Positions 61,317-64,000 of a stretch of DNA of 64,000 nucleotides are shown in pieces. The position numbers and the translations under genes were made by a program. Under the pieces are notes generated by a model. The model was not told the origin of the DNA, ran no database searches, and saw nothing but the letters and a program-made list of their open reading frames with translations. The stretch lies in the NCBI RefSeq assembly GCF_009604405.1, contig NZ_WEGK01000005.1, forward strand, positions 248,001 to 312,000, given 5' to 3'. The DNA comes from Nocardia macrotermitis. Lineage in GTDB: Bacteria > Actinomycetota > Actinomycetes > Mycobacteriales > Mycobacteriaceae. Numbering within the stretch: position 1 is the stretch's first letter; each line of letters starts with the position of its first letter.

Positions 61317-63652
61317 TCCGCGGCCACCGAATGCGCGGCCCCGGGCGCGGTGACCTTACCGGCCTTCACCAACTCGTCCCACTCCCGCTGCACTTCCCGT
61401 TCGGTCTTGGTGGCCAGGAATCCGCTGGGCCCGAAGATCTTCGAGGGCACCTCGGGCGTCTCGGTGGTCTCGCTGCCGCCGCGCCGCAACGCGCGGATAC
61501 ACACCAGCGCACCGATCACCGCGACGATCAGCACCAGCACCGCGAACACGATCGACAGCGTGCCCTGGATGAAGCTGTTGCGGATCACCTTGTCCATATC
61601 GTGCATGTTCTTGGCCGGCGCCAGCACCTTCCCGGCATCGCGGGCCGCGCTGTAGATGCTGTGCTGCTTGAAGTAGCCCAGATTCTTGTCGGCGGAGAAG
61701 ATCTTCTGCCAGGACGCCGTCATCGTGACGATCAGATCCCAGATCAGCGGTAGCGCGGGAATCCACGCCCACTTCACCAGGCCCTTCTTCACCACGATGA
61801 CCAGTACGACGGTCAGCGCGATCGCGGCGAGCAGCTGGTTGGCGATGCCGAACAGCGGATACAGCGTGTAGATGCCGCCGAGCGGATCGGTGACGCCCAT
61901 CAGCAGCACCGAACCCCAGCCCGCGACGACCAGCGCCGAGCACAGCCACGCGCCCGGACGCCAGGACGGATCGGCGAACTTGCGGGCCGGGCCGCCCAGG
62001 TTGCCCAGGGTGTCCGAGAGCATGAACCGCGCGACACGCGTGCCGGCATCGATCGTGGTGAGGATGAACAGCGCCTCGAACATGATCGCGAAGTGGTACC
62101 AGAACGCCTTGAGCGCCGAGCCACCCAGGAACCCTTGCAGCACATGGGACATGCCCACCGCGAGCGTCGGCGCGCCACCGGTCTTGGACAGCAGTGAACT
62201 CTCGTCGACGCTCTTGGCCTCGTTGATCAGATCGGTGCCGGTGACGGGCGTGCCGCCCAGATTCATGCCGTTGATCTTCTTCGCCGCGGCATCGGCGGTG
62301 GCCTGCGCGATCTGCGCGGGTGAGGCCCCGGCGGGCAGGCCGGGCGGGGTGGCGGTCAGACCGCCGGTGTTGATCGCGAAGAAGACGTGCTGATCGATGA
62401 TGCTGGCCGCGATGATCGCCATCACCGCGACGAACGACTCCATCAGCATGCCGCCGTAACCGATCATCCGCGCCTGGGACTGCTTCTCCAGCAGTTTCGG
62501 GGTGGTGCCCGAGGACACCAGCGCGTGGAATCCGGACAGCGCGCCGCACGCGATGGTGATGAACAGGAACGGGAACAGGCTGCCCGCGAAGGCCGGACCC
62601 TTGCTGTTACCGGCGAACTGCGAGATCGCGGGAGCCTTGAGCACCGGCATGGTGATCAGCACGCCGACCGCCAGCAGCACGATGGTGCCGATCTTCATGA
62701 ACGTGGACAGATAGTCGCGCGGGGCGAGCAGCAGCCACACCGGCAGCACCGAGGCGATGAAGCCGTAGATGATCAGCATCCAGGAGATCGTGGTGCCGTC
62801 CAGGGTGAAAGCCGAACGGCCCCAACCGGAATCGCCGACCCAGCGACCGGCCGCGATGGCGAACAGCAGCAGCACGAAACCGACGATGGAGATCTCGCCG
62901 ACCTTGCCCGGCCGGACGTAGCGCAGATACAGGCCCATCAGCACGGCGATCGGGATCGTCATCGAGATCGAGAACACGCCCCACGGGCTGCCGCCGTGCA
63001 ACTGCCCGTCGGCGCCCTTGGTGGCGGCCAGCGCGTTCACCACGACGATGCCCAGCACCGCCAGCAGGATCACCATGATGGCCAGCACCGCGACCAGCGC
63101 CGCGATACCGCCGACCACGCCGAGCTCGTCGCGCGCCATCTGCCCGAGGCTGCGGCCGCGACGTTTGACCGAGGCCCACAGCACCAGGTAGTCCTGCACC
63201 GCGCCCGCGAGCACGACGCCGACCACGATCCACAGCGTGCCGGGCAGATAGCCCATCTGCGCGGCCAGCACCGGCCCGACCAGCGGGCCCGCACCGGCGA
63301 TGGCGGCGAAGTGGTGGCCGAACAGCACCCGCCGATCCATCGGCATGTAGTCGGTGCCGTTCTCCATTTCCTCGGCGGGCGTGGCGACATCGTCACGCGG
63401 GTGGGTGATCCGGTTCGCGATCAGCCGGGAGTAGAACTGGTAGGCGATGATGTAGGTGCAGACCGCGGCCACCACGATCCACACCGCGTTGACGTTCTCA
63501 CCTCGGCTGATGCCCAGTACGGCCCAGCCGACGGCGCCCAGCACGGCGATGGCGAGGAATATCGCCTTCTTGGTCGTGCTGATGGGTGAGCGGTCCACGA
63601 CCCCGACCGGAGGTAGGTCGGGGTCGGTCCGGAGGTATTCGATCGTCGCCAT
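61313..63652 (-). CDS. cstA: CstA family carbon-starvation transporter
   Basis: A 779-residue polytopic membrane protein with about 16-18 helices. Family features are AYQFYSRLIANRI, the DDVATPAEEMENGTDYMPMD stretch, VLFGHHFAAIAGAGPLVGPV and ACGALSGFHALVSSGTTPKL, then GVTDPLGGIYTLYPLFGIAN. CstA proteins take up pyruvate or peptides during carbon limitation. The ATG at 63652 follows GAGAGC-like bases. It is coupled to the YbdD gene. The 255 bp upstream contain no other gene. Confidence 0.95.
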   Translation of the reverse strand: MATIEYLRTDPDLPPVGVVDRSPISTTKKAIFLAIAVLGAVGWAVLGISRGENVNAVWIVVAAVCTYIIAYQFYSRLIANRITHPRDDVATPAEEMENGTDYMPMDRRVLFGHHFAAIAGAGPLVGPVLAAQMGYLPGTLWIVVGVVLAGAVQDYLVLWASVKRRGRSLGQMARDELGVVGGIAALVAVLAIMVILLAVLGIVVVNALAATKGADGQLHGGSPWGVFSISMTIPIAVLMGLYLRYVRPGKVGEISIVGFVLLLFAIAAGRWVGDSGWGRSAFTLDGTTISWMLIIYGFIASVLPVWLLLAPRDYLSTFMKIGTIVLLAVGVLITMPVLKAPAISQFAGNSKGPAFAGSLFPFLFITIACGALSGFHALVSSGTTPKLLEKQSQARMIGYGGMLMESFVAVMAIIAASIIDQHVFFAINTGGLTATPPGLPAGASPAQIAQATADAAAKKINGMNLGGTPVTGTDLINEAKSVDESSLLSKTGGAPTLAVGMSHVLQGFLGGSALKAFWYHFAIMFEALFILTTIDAGTRVARFMLSDTLGNLGGPARKFADPSWRPGAWLCSALVVAGWGSVLLMGVTDPLGGIYTLYPLFGIANQLLAAIALTVVLVIVVKKGLVKWAWIPALPLIWDLIVTMTASWQKIFSADKNLGYFKQHSIYSAARDAGKVLAPAKNMHDMDKVIRNSFIQGTLSIVFAVLVLIVAVIGALVCIRALRRGGSETTETPEVPSKIFGPSGFLATKTEREVQREWDELVKAGKVTAPGAAHSVAAE

Positions 63653-63907
63653 GCGAGCAGCTCTCCCGTGGTCATGTGCGTGTCCGACAGACGGAATCGG
63701 ACATGGGCAGTTTGCCACGGCGGACCGACAGGAAGTGGCGGTAACGCGGGTATCGGGTGCGGGAAACGTTGTCCGTGCGTGTGCTGCTCCGCATCCTGCG
63801 CTGCCGACCGTAAGCTGCGCGTGCTGGTCGTTGGATTGCTGAGGTTTTGCCTGATCGGGTGCGGCTGTCGGATGCGCCGCCCGGCGATCGGGCCGACGAG
63901 GAGGTCC

Positions 63908-64000
63908 GTGCTCCCGGTGCGCCGCCGAACCCTGCTCGGATCGATGCTGGCCGCGCCGATCCTGGCCGGTTGCGACGACGCCGACGACGACGCTGTCACC
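63908..64000 (+). CDS. Lipoprotein, N-terminal fragment
   Basis: Only 31 codons lie in the window. From a GTG at 63908, with GAGGAGG just upstream, the frame reads LPVRRRTLLGSMLAAPILAG, then C. This is a twin-arginine-like or basic lipoprotein signal with lipobox ILAGC, followed by a very acidic start of the mature protein (DDADDDAVT). The function is unknown. The gene continues past the window. Confidence 0.6.
   Translation, partial: MLPVRRRTLLGSMLAAPILAGCDDADDDAVT

Overview
The window looks like chromosomal DNA of a high-GC, mycolic-acid-type actinomycete, most likely Nocardia or a close relative. Supporting signs are mycothiol enzymes (mca), an F420-type oxidoreductase, LGFP-repeat cell-wall proteins, frequent GTG starts, and a gene order that follows the Mycobacterium tuberculosis block Rv1079-Rv1111 (metB, greA, DUF4307, mca, small membrane protein, DUF255, hemolysin III, short cis-prenyltransferase, coaA, glyA, desA2/phoH2, fum, glpX, DUF4245, xseB/xseA, lipid-droplet protein, ispH, DUF6542). 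This synteny is recalled from memory, not computed. I see no rRNA, ordinary tRNA, CRISPR array, transposase or prophage.

Layout. 0-5.9 kb: end of an unidentified gene, a glutaryl-CoA-dehydrogenase-like enzyme, metB, greA, DUF4307, mca and its small membrane partner. 5.9-19.4 kb is an accessory island set between the mca partner and the DUF255 gene. It holds (a) a Ro60 (TROVE + vWA) gene with a Y-RNA-like ncRNA upstream, a YdcF/SanA-type membrane protein, and a divergent pair encoding a second vWA protein and an ARPP-like protein with a C-terminal helix-turn-helix; (b) a conservon (sensor kinase, roadblock, DUF742, GTPase, ferredoxin, P450); and (c) a PIN-toxin remnant and a Fic protein with its own operator. 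19.4-31.5 kb: DUF255, an LGFP protein, a membrane adenylate cyclase, hemolysin III, Z-prenyltransferase, azoreductase/HxlR pair, coaA, a DUF885 peptidase and glyA. 31.5-43.3 kb: redoxin, fatty acid desaturase, a 45-bp minisatellite, an LLM oxidoreductase, phoH2, LGFP lipoprotein, a DesA2-like protein, epoxide hydrolase, a TetR/FAD-monooxygenase pair and fum. 43.3-53.5 kb: glpX, DUF4245, a kinase-like gene, a hotdog protein, xseB/xseA, ispH, DUF6542 and rmuC. 53.6-61 kb: sbcD/sbcC, an O6-alkylguanine transferase and an Ada-AlkA fusion. 61-64 kb: cstA with ybdD, and the start of a lipoprotein gene.

The most interesting item is the Ro60 locus. About 0.2 kb upstream of Ro60, on the same strand, lies a circularly permuted tRNA-like sequence. 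It has a perfect T arm, acceptor strands, an encoded CCA closed into a loop, canonical U8/A9 and a D arm, and it is framed by complementary outer strands next to a TATATT promoter element. This matches what is known of YrlA-class bacterial Y RNAs, the RNA partners of Ro60. The neighbouring vWA and ARPP-like genes may belong to the same RNA-handling system.
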